Assembly (NCBI GenBank): GCA_963808545.1
Contig: CAWEGB010000015.1
Coordinates: forward strand, 124,001 to 188,000
DNA length: 64,000 bases
Source of the DNA: JACVRW01 sp963808545
Lineage (GTDB): Bacteria; Actinomycetota; Thermoleophilia; Solirubrobacterales; Thermoleophilaceae
Reading direction: 5' to 3'
Position 1 is the stretch's first letter. The number at the start of each line of letters is the position of its first letter. Made by a program: the position numbers and the translations under genes. Shown here in pieces: positions 19,323 through 27,527 of this stretch. The notes beneath the pieces were generated by a model. That model had not been told where the DNA came from. It was given only the letters and a program-made list of their open reading frames with translations, and did no database searches.

Positions 19323-20162
19323 GTGCCCGTGGAACAGAGCGTCCTTTCCTCCTCCCCGCCGCCCGAGCGCCCGGAGCTGCCCGAGTCGGCGGCCCCGCGC
19401 TGGCCAGCCTGGTACTCGGTGGTGGCCTTTCTCGTCGGCCTGATCGGCACGCTCATCGCGGTCGGAATCGTTGCCGCGGCCACCGGGGCGGCATCGGACG
19501 AGAACGACGTGACCTTCACGATCGTCGCCACGCTGATGCAGAGCCTGATCTTCGTCGGCACGGCCGTGCTGTTCGCCTCGTTCACGCGCAGGCCGCAGCC
19601 CTGGCATTTCGGCCTGCGCCGTGCTCCCTTCTGGCGGACCGTGGGCTGGGCGGCGCTGGGAATGGTGTCGTTCTATGTGATCGCGGCGATCTACAGCGCG
19701 ATCGTCTCGCCCGACGCCGAGCAGACCGTGGCCCAGGATCTCGGCGCCGACCAGGGCACGATAGGGCTGATCGTCGCCGGCATCATGGTCATCTGCGTGG
19801 CCCCGTTCGCGGAGGAGTTCTTCTTCCGCGGCTTCTTCTACCGGGCGCTCCGCAGTCGCTACTCCGTGTTGGCGGCGGCGCTGATCGACGGTTTCCTGTT
19901 CGGGATCATCCACTACGACTTCTCGGGCGCGGACGCCCTGCTGATCCTGCCCCCGCTCGCGTTGCTCGGCGTGATGTTCTGCCTGGTCTACGAGAAGACG
20001 CAGACGCTGTGGCCGGTGATCGCCCTGCACTCGTTCAACAATGCGGTCGCCTACGGGGTGGCCGTGGAGGACGCGGCGGTGTCGCTGGTGCTGGGACCGC
20101 TTATGCTCGTGGCCTGCATGACGCTGCCGAGGCTGAGCCGGCCCGCGCCCTCGCCCCTGTAA
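19323..20162 (+). CDS. CPBP-family intramembrane metalloprotease
   Basis: The protein has 279 residues with GTG at 19323 (a second GTG at 19329 is also possible). After a Pro-rich cytoplasmic stretch there are about eight helices. The CPBP/Abi motifs are present: EEFFFRGFFYR (EExxxR), FGIIHYDF and HSFNNAVAYG. The family cleaves within the membrane, as in CAAX processing, and is also linked to bacteriocin immunity. No bacteriocin-like gene is adjacent. It is the last gene of the mannosyltransferase-HAD-CPBP run and ends in a hairpin. Confidence 0.9.
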   Translation: MPVEQSVLSSSPPPERPELPESAAPRWPAWYSVVAFLVGLIGTLIAVGIVAAATGAASDENDVTFTIVATLMQSLIFVGTAVLFASFTRRPQPWHFGLRRAPFWRTVGWAALGMVSFYVIAAIYSAIVSPDAEQTVAQDLGADQGTIGLIVAGIMVICVAPFAEEFFFRGFFYRALRSRYSVLAAALIDGFLFGIIHYDFSGADALLILPPLALLGVMFCLVYEKTQTLWPVIALHSFNNAVAYGVAVEDAAVSLVLGPLMLVACMTLPRLSRPAPSPL

Positions 20163-20168
20163 GGGGCG
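20152..20168 (+). terminator. Short hairpin spanning the CPBP stop codon
   Basis: CGCCCC (20152-20157) and GGGGCG (20163-20168) form a perfect 6-bp stem. The 5-base loop TGTAA holds the TAA stop of the CPBP gene. It probably ends the upstream operon before the L,D-transpeptidase gene. Confidence 0.5.
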
Positions 20169-20221
20169 GCCTTCGTCCAAACCGGCCCAAACCCGCGCCC
20201 TGCATGCCATAGTGAGCCGCC

Positions 20222-21208
20222 ATGAACGGACGCGTCGCGCTCTTCCTGTTCCTGGCCCTGCTCGTCGCGGCCCCGGCCGGAGCGGTTGCCCAGACCCCGC
20301 CCGCCCCCGTGCCTCCCGCCCCGGCACCGGCTCCCGTGCCGGCCGCGGGCAAGGCCTCGATCTCGGTATCCAAGGGCCTGGCCACGAAGAAGATGCGCTA
20401 CGCGGCGCCCTTCCAGCAGCTCGTGGTCAGCGGCCGGGTCAAGCCCTACGTGGCCGGCCAGTCCCTGGTGCTCCACGTGGTGCACCGGAACAAGCTGACC
20501 CGGCGGATCGGGGTGGCCGTGGGCGCCAACGGCCGCTACCGGGTCCCGGTGCAGCTGAAGAAGAAGGGCGGCTTTCGCCTCTACGTCAAGCACGTCGCCA
20601 CAGCGGCCCAGAAGGCCTTCCGCTCGCGCGGCAAGCGCGTGACGGTGGTCGACTGGCAGGCCGGCACAGGCGCCAGTGGAACGAAGGTGCTGATCCTCCA
20701 GCGCGGCCTCGCGCGGCTCGGCTTCGCCACGCCGGTCAACGGCCACTACGACTGGCTCACCGCCAACGCGGTCAACGCCTTCCGCAAGACCAACGGCATG
20801 GGCCGCGACGGCTACGCCACGAAGTCCGTCTACGCCAAGGTGTTCCGGCGCCAGGGCGCGTACAGGCTGCGCTACCCGAAGGCGGGCAAGCACGTGGAGT
20901 TCGACTGGTCACGCCAGGTGCTCGTCCTGGCCAACAAGGGCCGGCCCGTCCGCACGTACCACACCTCCTCGGGCACGCCGGCCACGCCGACGGTGTTCGG
21001 CACCTACAAGTTCTACCTACAGACCCCGGGGACCAACTCCAAGGGCATGGTCCACTCCTCGTACTTCATCCGGGGCTACGCGATCCACGGCTATGCGTCG
21101 GTGCCCAACTATCCGGCGAGCCACGGCTGCCTCAGGGTGCCGGTCCCCAACGCGGCGTCGATCTTCGGCTGGATCGACATCGGCGACACGATCTTCTCGT
21201 ACAAGTAG
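20222..21208 (+). CDS. Secreted L,D-transpeptidase (YkuD) with peptidoglycan-binding domain
   Basis: The protein has 328 residues. It has a signal peptide ending AGAVAQ, a Pro/Ala linker, a beta-rich region (about 45-145), a peptidoglycan-binding helical domain (TKVLILQRGLARLGF...VNAFRKTNGM) and a YkuD catalytic domain with HGYASVPNYPASHGCLRVP (Cys nucleophile). It makes 3-3 cross-links between peptide stems, or related attachments, outside the membrane. Its neighbours are also cell-wall enzymes. Confidence 0.94.
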   Translation: MNGRVALFLFLALLVAAPAGAVAQTPPAPVPPAPAPAPVPAAGKASISVSKGLATKKMRYAAPFQQLVVSGRVKPYVAGQSLVLHVVHRNKLTRRIGVAVGANGRYRVPVQLKKKGGFRLYVKHVATAAQKAFRSRGKRVTVVDWQAGTGASGTKVLILQRGLARLGFATPVNGHYDWLTANAVNAFRKTNGMGRDGYATKSVYAKVFRRQGAYRLRYPKAGKHVEFDWSRQVLVLANKGRPVRTYHTSSGTPATPTVFGTYKFYLQTPGTNSKGMVHSSYFIRGYAIHGYASVPNYPASHGCLRVPVPNAASIFGWIDIGDTIFSYK

Positions 21209-21240
21209 CCGTGGCCGACAGCGCGCGCCGGCCCGGACGC

Positions 21241-21316
21241 GCAACGACCCCGCCGGCTCTCGCCTGACAGGGTCGTCGCGGGTCCCCCCATGCCGCCGGC
21301 CCGCCGGGCGGGCGGC
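21241..21316. terminator. Two stacked hairpins between convergent cell-wall genes
   Basis: The first hairpin is ACGACCC (21244-21250) with GGGTCGT (21270-21276), extended by flanking GC pairs. The second is GCCGCC (21292-21297) with GGCGGC (21311-21316) plus inner CCCG/CGGG. They fill the gap between the L,D-transpeptidase (+) and the M23 gene (-), a good position for bidirectional termination. Confidence 0.6.
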
Positions 21317-21324
21317 CCCTGGGC

Positions 21325-23181
21325 TCAGCCTGTTGGAGTGGTGACGGAGGTCTCCGGTGCGGTGGCGTCGCCGGTGACCGGGGCCGGAGCCGTCTCGGCG
21401 GGAGCCGCTGCCGTCTCGGCCGGAGCCGCCGGAGCGGGCGCCGCCTCGGCCGGTGCCGTCTCCGCGGGAGCGGGAGCGGGCGCGGCCTCGACCGGCGCCG
21501 GAGGGGCGGGGGCCGCGGGGGCGACCGGTGCGGCCTCCACGGGCGCCGGCGCCACCGGAGCGGGTGTGGCCTCCACCGGGGCGGCCGGGGTGACCGGGGC
21601 CGGTGCGGGTGCCACGGGGGTGACCGGAGCCGGTGCCGGTGCCACCGGGGTGACCGGGGCCGCCGGGGCGACCGGGACGGCCTCCACGGGCGCCGGCGCC
21701 ACCGGAGCGGCCGGAGTGACCGGCGTTACGGGAACCGGTGCGGGCGCCACCGGCGTTACCGGAGCCGCCGGGGCGACCGGAGCCGGTGCCGGTGCCGGTG
21801 CCACCGGAGTGACCGGGGCGGGCGCAACCTGAGCGGCCGTCCTGGCTTGCTCGACCTGCTGCGCCAGGACGGTGTCCTGACTCGAGCCGGCCGCCGCACC
21901 GCCGCCGTACTGCGTGACGGTCATCGTGGTGCGGGCCTTCCCGGAGCCGCCCTTGGTGGCCGTGGCCACCACTCCCCGGCCGGACGAGCCGCCCACCGCG
22001 CTGGCCGTGGAGCTGGCGCTCTTGCCGGGGATCGTGCCACCCGAGAGGTAGCGCGCCGGATCCTGCGCCTGCCCGTTCACGCGGGTCTCGAAGTGGAGGT
22101 GCGGCCCGGTGCAGCTGCCGGTGCAGCCCACGTAGCCGATCACCTGCCCCTGCCTCACCTGTGCCCCCTGGGAGGTGGCGAAGCGCGACATGTGGGCGTA
22201 GCACGTGGAGAACTGGCTCGTGTGGGTGATGCAGACGATGTTTCCGTAGCCGCTCTGCTGACCGGCGAAGCTCACCGAGCCGCAGGCGGCGGCGCGGATG
22301 GCGGTGCCGGTGGGCGCCGCGAGGTCGACGCCATCGTGGTTGCGTCCCCACCGCGGCCCGAAGGGCGACGTCTGTGTGCCCTTGACCGGGTTGGCGATGG
22401 TGGAGGACCCACAGCTGCCCGTGCCCGGAGAGGGGGCCGGGGATGGCGTGGCGTTCGTCTGGGGGGCGGGCGTGTCGGTCGAGCCGCCGCCAGGGTCGCT
22501 CGAATCAGCGTCACCGGTGTCGTCCGGGCCGGCGTCCGTGTCGGCGCCATCCTGCCGAGGCTGGGCGGGAGGGTCGCTCTCCGGAGCGCTCTGGGCGTCG
22601 CCGCCCAGCGAGTAGCCACCCGGATCGCCCTTGGCCTCGAGGGCCGCACCCGCCTCGACGAGGCGCTTCTCGATGCGCTGCTTCACGGCCTCGGGGACGT
22701 TGTAGCCGCCGGCCGAGCTCGCGCCGGCGCTCGTGCCCGAGCCGCTCTCGAAGAGCGAGCCCCAGGTGGCGAGGCCAACGATCCCGTCCACCTCCAGACC
22801 CGCACGGGCCTGGTAGTGGCGCACCGCGGTGTCGGTCTGCGTGCCGAAGATCCCGTCCGCGGAGACGCCCAGCGCGCGCTGGACGTGGGCCACCAGGTCT
22901 CCCTGGCTGCCGAGCTGAAGGGGCAGGCCGCCCTCCCTGATCTCGATCGCTCGGTTGGCCGGAGACTCGCCGGCAACCGCGGCCTTCACGTTGGAGGACA
23001 TCTGGGCGGCGGCCACGGAGGCCCCGGGTCCGGCCAGCATGGCGCCCGCGAGCGCCGCCGACATGTTGCGCTTGCGGGCATGCTCACGCCGCGCCTTGGG
23101 TAGAAGCTGCCTACGGCGATGGGAGCGCTCCGTGGAGCGCAGCCAGTATTCAGGCTGGGCCAGATCCCTGTGGGTTCTCAT
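21325..23181 (-). CDS. Secreted M23 (LytM) endopeptidase with peptidoglycan-binding domain and Ala/Pro/Val tail
   Basis: The protein has 618 residues. A basic start and an export segment (SAALAGAMLAGPGASVAAAQ) precede a peptidoglycan-binding domain (about 85-150) with ALGVSADGIFGTQTD. A Pro/Asp-rich linker follows. The M23 domain (about 265-400) has its zinc ligands in NHDGVDLA and GPHLHFE plus the catalytic His in CYAHMSRF. The last 170 residues are Ala/Pro/Val repeats, perhaps a wall-spanning spacer. A c-di-AMP riboswitch precedes it, linking expression to turgor/cell-wall signalling. Confidence 0.93.
   Translation of the reverse strand: MRTHRDLAQPEYWLRSTERSHRRRQLLPKARREHARKRNMSAALAGAMLAGPGASVAAAQMSSNVKAAVAGESPANRAIEIREGGLPLQLGSQGDLVAHVQRALGVSADGIFGTQTDTAVRHYQARAGLEVDGIVGLATWGSLFESGSGTSAGASSAGGYNVPEAVKQRIEKRLVEAGAALEAKGDPGGYSLGGDAQSAPESDPPAQPRQDGADTDAGPDDTGDADSSDPGGGSTDTPAPQTNATPSPAPSPGTGSCGSSTIANPVKGTQTSPFGPRWGRNHDGVDLAAPTGTAIRAAACGSVSFAGQQSGYGNIVCITHTSQFSTCYAHMSRFATSQGAQVRQGQVIGYVGCTGSCTGPHLHFETRVNGQAQDPARYLSGGTIPGKSASSTASAVGGSSGRGVVATATKGGSGKARTTMTVTQYGGGAAAGSSQDTVLAQQVEQARTAAQVAPAPVTPVAPAPAPAPVAPAAPVTPVAPAPVPVTPVTPAAPVAPAPVEAVPVAPAAPVTPVAPAPAPVTPVAPAPAPVTPAAPVEATPAPVAPAPVEAAPVAPAAPAPPAPVEAAPAPAPAETAPAEAAPAPAAPAETAAAPAETAPAPVTGDATAPETSVTTPTG
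21330..21830 (-). repeat. Low-complexity Ala/Pro/Val/Glu coding repeat
   Basis: The 3' end of the M23 gene encodes irregular units such as VTPVAPAPAPV and AAPVEAAPVAP. The DNA repeats blocks like ccggtgcc and ggggtgaccgg with drift between copies. It is in frame throughout and belongs to the protein, so it is a prolongation of the coding region and not a CRISPR or satellite. Confidence 0.85.
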
Positions 23182-23189
23182 CCGTCATG

Positions 23190-23345
23190 TCCCCTTCCTT
23201 TCGGGCCTACGGGGTTAGCTGACGGGCTCGCGCTGGAAGATGCGCTATGCGGTTCTAGGGACCGCGATTCGCCCCCGGTGGCACCTGCCACCTCTGGTTC
23301 CCCCGTTCGCACTCGCCCGGCGGCGGGCGGCACGACTCGGCGCTT
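23190..23345 (-). promoter_or_regulatory. Cyclic di-AMP riboswitch (ydaO/yuaA class)
   Basis: Reading the minus strand, the conserved ydaO blocks occur in order: CGAACGGGGGAACCA (around 23295-23309), GGGGGCGAATCGCGG (around 23262-23276), AGAACCGC, then GAGCCCGTCAGCTAACC (23213-23229) and GTAGGC with an AAGGAAGGGG ribosome site. The aptamer ends just before the M23 start at 23181. In this class c-di-AMP binding turns off cell-wall hydrolase and osmolyte genes. Exact P1 limits are approximate. Confidence 0.9.
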
Positions 23346-23431
23346 GACTCTCCTAAGCAACCCTCCTTGCAGGGAAAGTTGCGGTCGCGGAGACTAGCGA
23401 AACCTTTCGGCGGGCGGTGGCCGAGTCCTGC

Positions 23432-23833
23432 TCAGGCGGTGCGCCAGTCGGCTCCGTGGTGCCGGCCGCCGGGCAGCAGGTTGGCGAGCAACCCGAGCAG
23501 GAGTCCGTACAGAAGCAGCCCCAGCAGGGTGGGCACGCCGTTGGCCACCCAGACGTTGCGGGAGCTCACGAGGCCGCCAAACGGGGCCAACAGGAAGTCG
23601 TTGGCGTCGTCGATCGCTTCCCTAAGGTCGCCGTTGCGCTCCTCGCGCAGCCGCTCCTCGTCGGAGCTCGGCGCGATCGTGACCGGCCGCTCGGGTGCGC
23701 CCTCGAGCTCCGCGGCCAGGGCGTTCTGCTGGTTCTGCGATCCGCGGTCGAGCTCGTCGATCGCGAACAGGGCGAAGCCCAGGAGCACGATTCCCGAGCT
23801 GACGATCGCCGTTACGCGGATCACCGATCCCAT
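23432..23833 (-). CDS. Small membrane protein, two helices, unknown function
   Basis: The protein has 133 residues from ATG 23831-23833. It has a membrane helix at about 6-25 (VTAIVSSGIVLLGFALFAI), a charged extracytoplasmic or cytoplasmic loop rich in Glu/Arg/Asn (27-95), then a second helix at about 100-122 (GVPTLLGLLLYGLLLGLLANLL) and a short basic tail. I do not recognise a named family. It diverges from pyrE and lies upstream of the riboswitch gene on the same strand. The membrane layout makes it a convincing gene. Confidence 0.75.
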   Translation of the reverse strand: MGSVIRVTAIVSSGIVLLGFALFAIDELDRGSQNQQNALAAELEGAPERPVTIAPSSDEERLREERNGDLREAIDDANDFLLAPFGGLVSSRNVWVANGVPTLLGLLLYGLLLGLLANLLPGGRHHGADWRTA

Positions 23834-23893
23834 CGACAAGTACGATCGGCACCACCCGCCCAGCCATGACTCTCGCCCCCCGACTCTCCACGC

Positions 23894-24448
23894 ATGGCTG
23901 ACCCGCGCGAGCGGCTGGTCGCGGAGTTGCGTGCCCACGCACTGGTGATCGGCGAGGTGACGCTCACGAGTGGGCTCACCGCCCAGTACTACGTGGACGC
24001 CAAGCGGGCCATCCTCCTGCCCGAGGGGTTTCGGGCGCTGGGCGAGCTGGTGGCGGCCGAGGCCGAGCGAGTGGGAGCCACCGCGGTGGGCGGCATGACG
24101 ATGGGGGCGGATCCGGTGGCCTGCGCCGCGTTGGGCGCCGGCGCCCCGGTCAAGGCGTTCTTCGTTCGCAAGGACAAGAAGGAGCACGGCCTCCAGCGCT
24201 GGATCGAGGGGCCCCTGCTCGAGGAGGGCGAGCGCTGCCTGGTGGTGGAGGACGTGGTGACCACCGGGGGTTCGACGGTGAAGGCCATCGAGCGGGTGCG
24301 CGAGGATGGCCTGGAGGTCGCGGGAGTGGTGAGCGTGCTGGACCGCCTTGCCGGTGGCGCCGAGGCCATCGAGGCGGCGGCGGGCGCCTCCTACAGGCCG
24401 CTGACCACCATCGACGACGTTTACCCGGACCGCCCCGATCGCGACTAG
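23894..24448 (+). CDS. pyrE: Orotate phosphoribosyltransferase
   Basis: The protein has 184 residues. It shows TSGLTAQYYVDAKRAI, the FFVRKDKKEHGLQ flexible loop with catalytic Lys, and the PRPP-binding motif CLVVEDVVTTGGST. It attaches ribose-phosphate to orotate in UMP synthesis. Its stop TAG shares the palindrome CTAG (24445-24448) with the stop of the convergent nudC gene. Confidence 0.96.
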   Translation: MADPRERLVAELRAHALVIGEVTLTSGLTAQYYVDAKRAILLPEGFRALGELVAAEAERVGATAVGGMTMGADPVACAALGAGAPVKAFFVRKDKKEHGLQRWIEGPLLEEGERCLVVEDVVTTGGSTVKAIERVREDGLEVAGVVSVLDRLAGGAEAIEAAAGASYRPLTTIDDVYPDRPDRD

Positions 24449-25299
24449 GCGGACTCGCCGGTCAGCCAGCCGTCGATCAGGCGCCGGGAGATCGAGTAGG
24501 GCGGAGAGAGCATGACGGGACCGGCGCCGCGTGCCGCTTCCTCCACCTCGATGCGCTCGAACCAGCGCACGTCCTCGAGTTCCTCGCCGTCGGGACGCGG
24601 CTCGCCACCCTCGGCCAGGGCGTGGAAGCCGAGCATGAGCGAGCTGGGAAACGGCCAGGGCTGCGAGGCGACGTAGGAGACCGATCCCAGCTCGACCTCG
24701 GACTCCTCGTGCACCTCGCGCCGAACGGCGTCCTCGAGGGTCTCGCCCGGCTCCACGAAGCCGGCCAGCACCGAGTAGCGCCCGGCGGGCCAGTGGGGTG
24801 ACCGGCCGAGGAGGAGCCGGTCGTTCGGGGCGTCGATGACGCGAACGATGACCACCGGATCGGTGCGGGGGAAGTGCTGGGCGTCGCAGTTCGGGCAGCG
24901 GCGCTGGTGACCGGCGTCGACCACCTCCGTGGGGGCTCCGCAGTTGGCGCAGAAGCGATGGCGACGGTGCCACGAGAGGAGCGACGCGGCGTAGGCGGCC
25001 ACCGCCGCCTCGTGCGCCGGGAGCTCCACGGCCGCCTCGCGCAGTCCCGCCGGACGCCCCGAGCCGGGCTCCACACCGGTGACGTCGGTGGCGAACAGCG
25101 GCGTGCCGTCGCTCTGCCCGAGGAAGACCTCGGAGCCGGCGGCTCCGCCCAGAAGCAGGTGCCCGTCGTCCATCCACACGCCACGCTCGGAGAGCTGGAC
25201 GGTGCGCGCGCGGGGATCGCTCCGGCGGGCGTCGAGCCAAACCGGATCGGCCCGTTCCTGCGGTGCGCGGTCGATCCCCGACCCCGAGAAGACGATCAC
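24445..25299 (-). CDS. nudC: NAD(H) pyrophosphatase / NAD-decapping Nudix hydrolase
   Basis: The protein has 284 residues. The zinc ribbon has CANCG and CPNCD (about 117-135). The Nudix box GFVEPGETLEDAVRREVHEE is complete. The NADH-specific signature SQPWPFPSS follows, which separates NudC from other Nudix enzymes. It cleaves NADH to NMNH and AMP and can remove NAD caps from RNA. It converges on pyrE. Confidence 0.95.
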   Translation of the reverse strand: MIVFSGSGIDRAPQERADPVWLDARRSDPRARTVQLSERGVWMDDGHLLLGGAAGSEVFLGQSDGTPLFATDVTGVEPGSGRPAGLREAAVELPAHEAAVAAYAASLLSWHRRHRFCANCGAPTEVVDAGHQRRCPNCDAQHFPRTDPVVIVRVIDAPNDRLLLGRSPHWPAGRYSVLAGFVEPGETLEDAVRREVHEESEVELGSVSYVASQPWPFPSSLMLGFHALAEGGEPRPDGEELEDVRWFERIEVEEAARGAGPVMLSPPYSISRRLIDGWLTGESA

Positions 25300-25396
25300 A
25301 CCCCAGTTCTATCGCTGCGGCGCCAACGGCGTGGCGCCAACGCGCCCAACCGGCCTCCGGGCGGCGTGCCCGACGACGACCGGGTATCAGCCGGGC

Positions 25397-25610
25397 ATGG
25401 CAAAGGAATTCAAGAAGGGCGACAAGGTCGAGTGGAACAGCCACGGCGGCAAGGGGGTGGGAACCGTCGAGCGCAAGATCACCTCGAACACCGAGGCGGG
25501 CGGGCCGCAAGGTCAAGGCGTCGAAGGACGAGCCGCAGTACCTGGTCAAGTCCGAGAAGTCCGGAGGCACCGCCGTGCACAAGCCGGGCGCGCTCAGGAA
25601 GCGGTCCTGA
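25397..25610 (+). pseudogene. DUF2945 (small SH3/Tudor-like) gene with a +1 frameshift
   Basis: The start MAKEFKKGDKVEWNSHGGKG and continuation GTVERKITSNTEAGG match DUF2945 proteins. The frame then breaks, and the expected sequence RKVKASKDEPQYLVKSEKSG and AVHKPGALRKR continues in another frame to 25610. One extra G in GGCGGGCC (about 25499-25506) explains it. The 214 bases are one more than 71 codons. Either an assembly error or a true inactivation is possible. The function of the family is not known to me beyond small stress-associated proteins. Confidence 0.8.
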
Positions 25611-25611
25611 C

Positions 25612-25976
25612 ATGACCCAGAAGGCCAACCCGTCGATCCCGACTCGGACGAGGCCGCGCAGATCCGCGACGAGTTCCGCGACAACGTGAACATGACTGCG
25701 TCGGAGCTCGAGAAGTGGCTGGACAGCGACGAGGCGAAGGAGGTCGGCCAGAAGGACGGAGGAGAGTCCGTGGGCCACGAATCCGGCCGCAAGATCGTGA
25801 AGATCCTCCAGAAGAACAAGGGCGATCTGGAGGCGGCCGACCTCGGGCACATGAAGAAGGTGAACGGCTATGTGAGCCGCCACCTGAAGCAGCGCCCGGA
25901 TAAGTCCGGAGACGCGCTCCAGGACACGGCCTGGACCAAGTCCCTGAAGAACTGGGGCCACGATCCGCTGAAGTAG
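25612..25976 (+). pseudogene. DUF3140 gene with a -1 frameshift near its start
   Basis: ATG 25612 opens MTQKANPS, then the frame fails. Adding one base at TCGATCCC (25636-25643) restores DPDSDEAAQIRDEFRDNV, which runs into NMTASELEKWLDSDEAKEVG and on to HDPLK at 25976, a DUF3140-type protein of 121 residues. A GTG at 25686 could restart translation of a 96-residue product holding most of the domain. It follows DUF2945 by one base, the two being a common neighbouring pair as I recall. Confidence 0.78.
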
Positions 25977-25982
25977 CCGGGC

Positions 25983-27101
25983 TCAGGCGGGAAGCGGCGC
26001 GCCGGTCAGCGCGAGCACCGCGCCGGCCGCGCCCGCCCCCACGAGCACGACCACCACGCCGCGACGCAGCACCAGCAGGGCGCCTGCGGCCAGGGCCAAC
26101 AGCGCGAACTGCCAGCCCTCATCGAGCGCGAGCGCCAGCGGCACGGCCGCGCCCAGGATGGCGCCCACGGCCGCGGGGCCGGCGCCGGCCAGGAACGCCT
26201 GGATCACACGGCTGTCCCGCAGCCGGTCGAAGCGGTCGGCGCCGACGAGCACGAAGAGGAACGACGGCGCGAAGGCCACCGTCGCGGCGAGCAGGGCACC
26301 CCCGACTCCGGCCGCGGCGTAGCCGACCGCTGCCACCGTGTGCACGACGGGCCCCGGAGTCACCTGCCCCAGCGCGACGGCGTTGAGGAACTGCGAATCG
26401 GTCATCCAGCCGTGCGCATCCACGGCGTCGGCCTGCATCAGCGGGATGATCACGAAGCCGCCGCCGTAGGACAGTGCGCCGACCTTGAAGGCCGTCCAGG
26501 CCAGGGCGGCCAGGCCCCCGGACGAAGCGGCGACCAGCAACCAGGCCGGCCCCGCCTGCAGTCCGGCGGCACGGCCGGGCGGGCCAAGGCGGACCGCGAT
26601 CTCGATGGCGCCGCAAGCGAGCAGCACGAGCACGAGCCACGGTCCCAGAGTTGCGGCCGACAGCGCCCCCGCGGTCAGGTAGACGGTCCAGCTCAGCCGA
26701 GCGCCGCCGGCCCGTTCGACGCTGGCGGGCAGCAGGCTCGCTCCGGCCTGCACGGCGACGGCGGCCACGGCGGCTCCGGCTCCAGCGCCGGCTCCCCGCA
26801 CCCAGTCCGGCGGCGAGCCGGCCAGGAACAGCGCGGCCAGCCCGACGATGAGGACGAGGCCGGGAACGATGAAGGCGAGCCCGCCGACCACGGCCCCCGG
26901 CGTGCCCGCGACCCGCCAGGCGCAGAAGATCGCAAGCTGGGTGGAGGCCGGCCCGGGGAGCAGGTTGACCGCCGCGAGAGCGTCCTCGAAGTCGCGGGCG
27001 CCGAGCCAGCGCCTGCGCTCGACGCACAGCTCACGCAGCAACGAGATGTGTGCGGGCGGGCCTCCAAAGCCCAGGCAGCCGATCCGCCCCCATTCGCGCA
27101 G
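25983..27101 (-). CDS. chrA: Chromate transporter family protein (two CHR domains)
   Basis: Roughly 372 residues with about ten to twelve helices in two homologous halves, each with a proline-rich motif: NLLPGPASTQLAIF in the first and GGGFVIIPLMQ...QVTPGPVVHT in the second. ChrA proteins export chromate or act as anion transporters. The family N-terminus LREWGRIGCLGFGGPPAH lies upstream of the first common start (TTG 27039-27041) with no ATG/GTG/TTG before it. I therefore infer a CTG start at 27099-27101. Whether it confers chromate resistance is unknown. Confidence 0.82.
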   Translation of the reverse strand: MREWGRIGCLGFGGPPAHISLLRELCVERRRWLGARDFEDALAAVNLLPGPASTQLAIFCAWRVAGTPGAVVGGLAFIVPGLVLIVGLAALFLAGSPPDWVRGAGAGAGAAVAAVAVQAGASLLPASVERAGGARLSWTVYLTAGALSAATLGPWLVLVLLACGAIEIAVRLGPPGRAAGLQAGPAWLLVAASSGGLAALAWTAFKVGALSYGGGFVIIPLMQADAVDAHGWMTDSQFLNAVALGQVTPGPVVHTVAAVGYAAAGVGGALLAATVAFAPSFLFVLVGADRFDRLRDSRVIQAFLAGAGPAAVGAILGAAVPLALALDEGWQFALLALAAGALLVLRRGVVVVLVGAGAAGAVLALTGAPLPA

Positions 27102-27127
27102 GACCTGACCGATGGAGGCCTGCGCCG

Positions 27128-27505
27128 CTATTTCGGCTCGAACAACTCGATCGGATTCCCGGCGGGGTCGTCGGCCAGGATCTGTTTGCCACCGCGCCCC
27201 TCGACGATCTCGTTGCGGAACTGCACCCCCGCATCCCGCAGGCGCTCGACCGACGATTCCAGATCGTTCACCTCGAGTTGGATGCGATTCCAGCCCCCCG
27301 GCTCGGGTACGCGCCCATCCGCCATGGGCCGAGCCGCGCCTCCCGGCCCGCCGGGCTGCGAGAGCAGCAGCCTCAGGTTGCCGCGGGCGAGGATCGCGAA
27401 GCCGGGGCCGGGCTGCGTCTCCACCTCGAAATCCAGCTGGTCACCGTAGAAGGCCGCAGCGGCCTCCACGTCATCGACGATGTAGCGGACGTTGACCGTT
27501 GCCAT
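27128..27505 (-). CDS. VOC (glyoxalase/bleomycin-resistance fold) protein
   Basis: The protein has 125 residues from ATG 27503-27505, chosen because GGAGG lies 6 bases upstream. It has two beta-alpha-beta-beta-beta modules: VRYIVDDVEAAAAFYGDQLDFEVE and RIQLEVNDLESSVERLRDAGV, then DPAGNPIELFEP. The substrate is unknown. It diverges from padR across a palindrome-rich 62-base gap, so PadR probably controls it. chrA follows on the same strand. Confidence 0.85.
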   Translation of the reverse strand: MATVNVRYIVDDVEAAAAFYGDQLDFEVETQPGPGFAILARGNLRLLLSQPGGPGGAARPMADGRVPEPGGWNRIQLEVNDLESSVERLRDAGVQFRNEIVEGRGGKQILADDPAGNPIELFEPK

Positions 27506-27527
27506 TCGGTCCTCCATTCGATCCGGA

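Noticed and set aside
21330..21830. Repeat array that might be mistaken for a CRISPR or minisatellite
   Set aside because: Units are irregular, lack unique spacers and keep the coding frame of the M23 protein.
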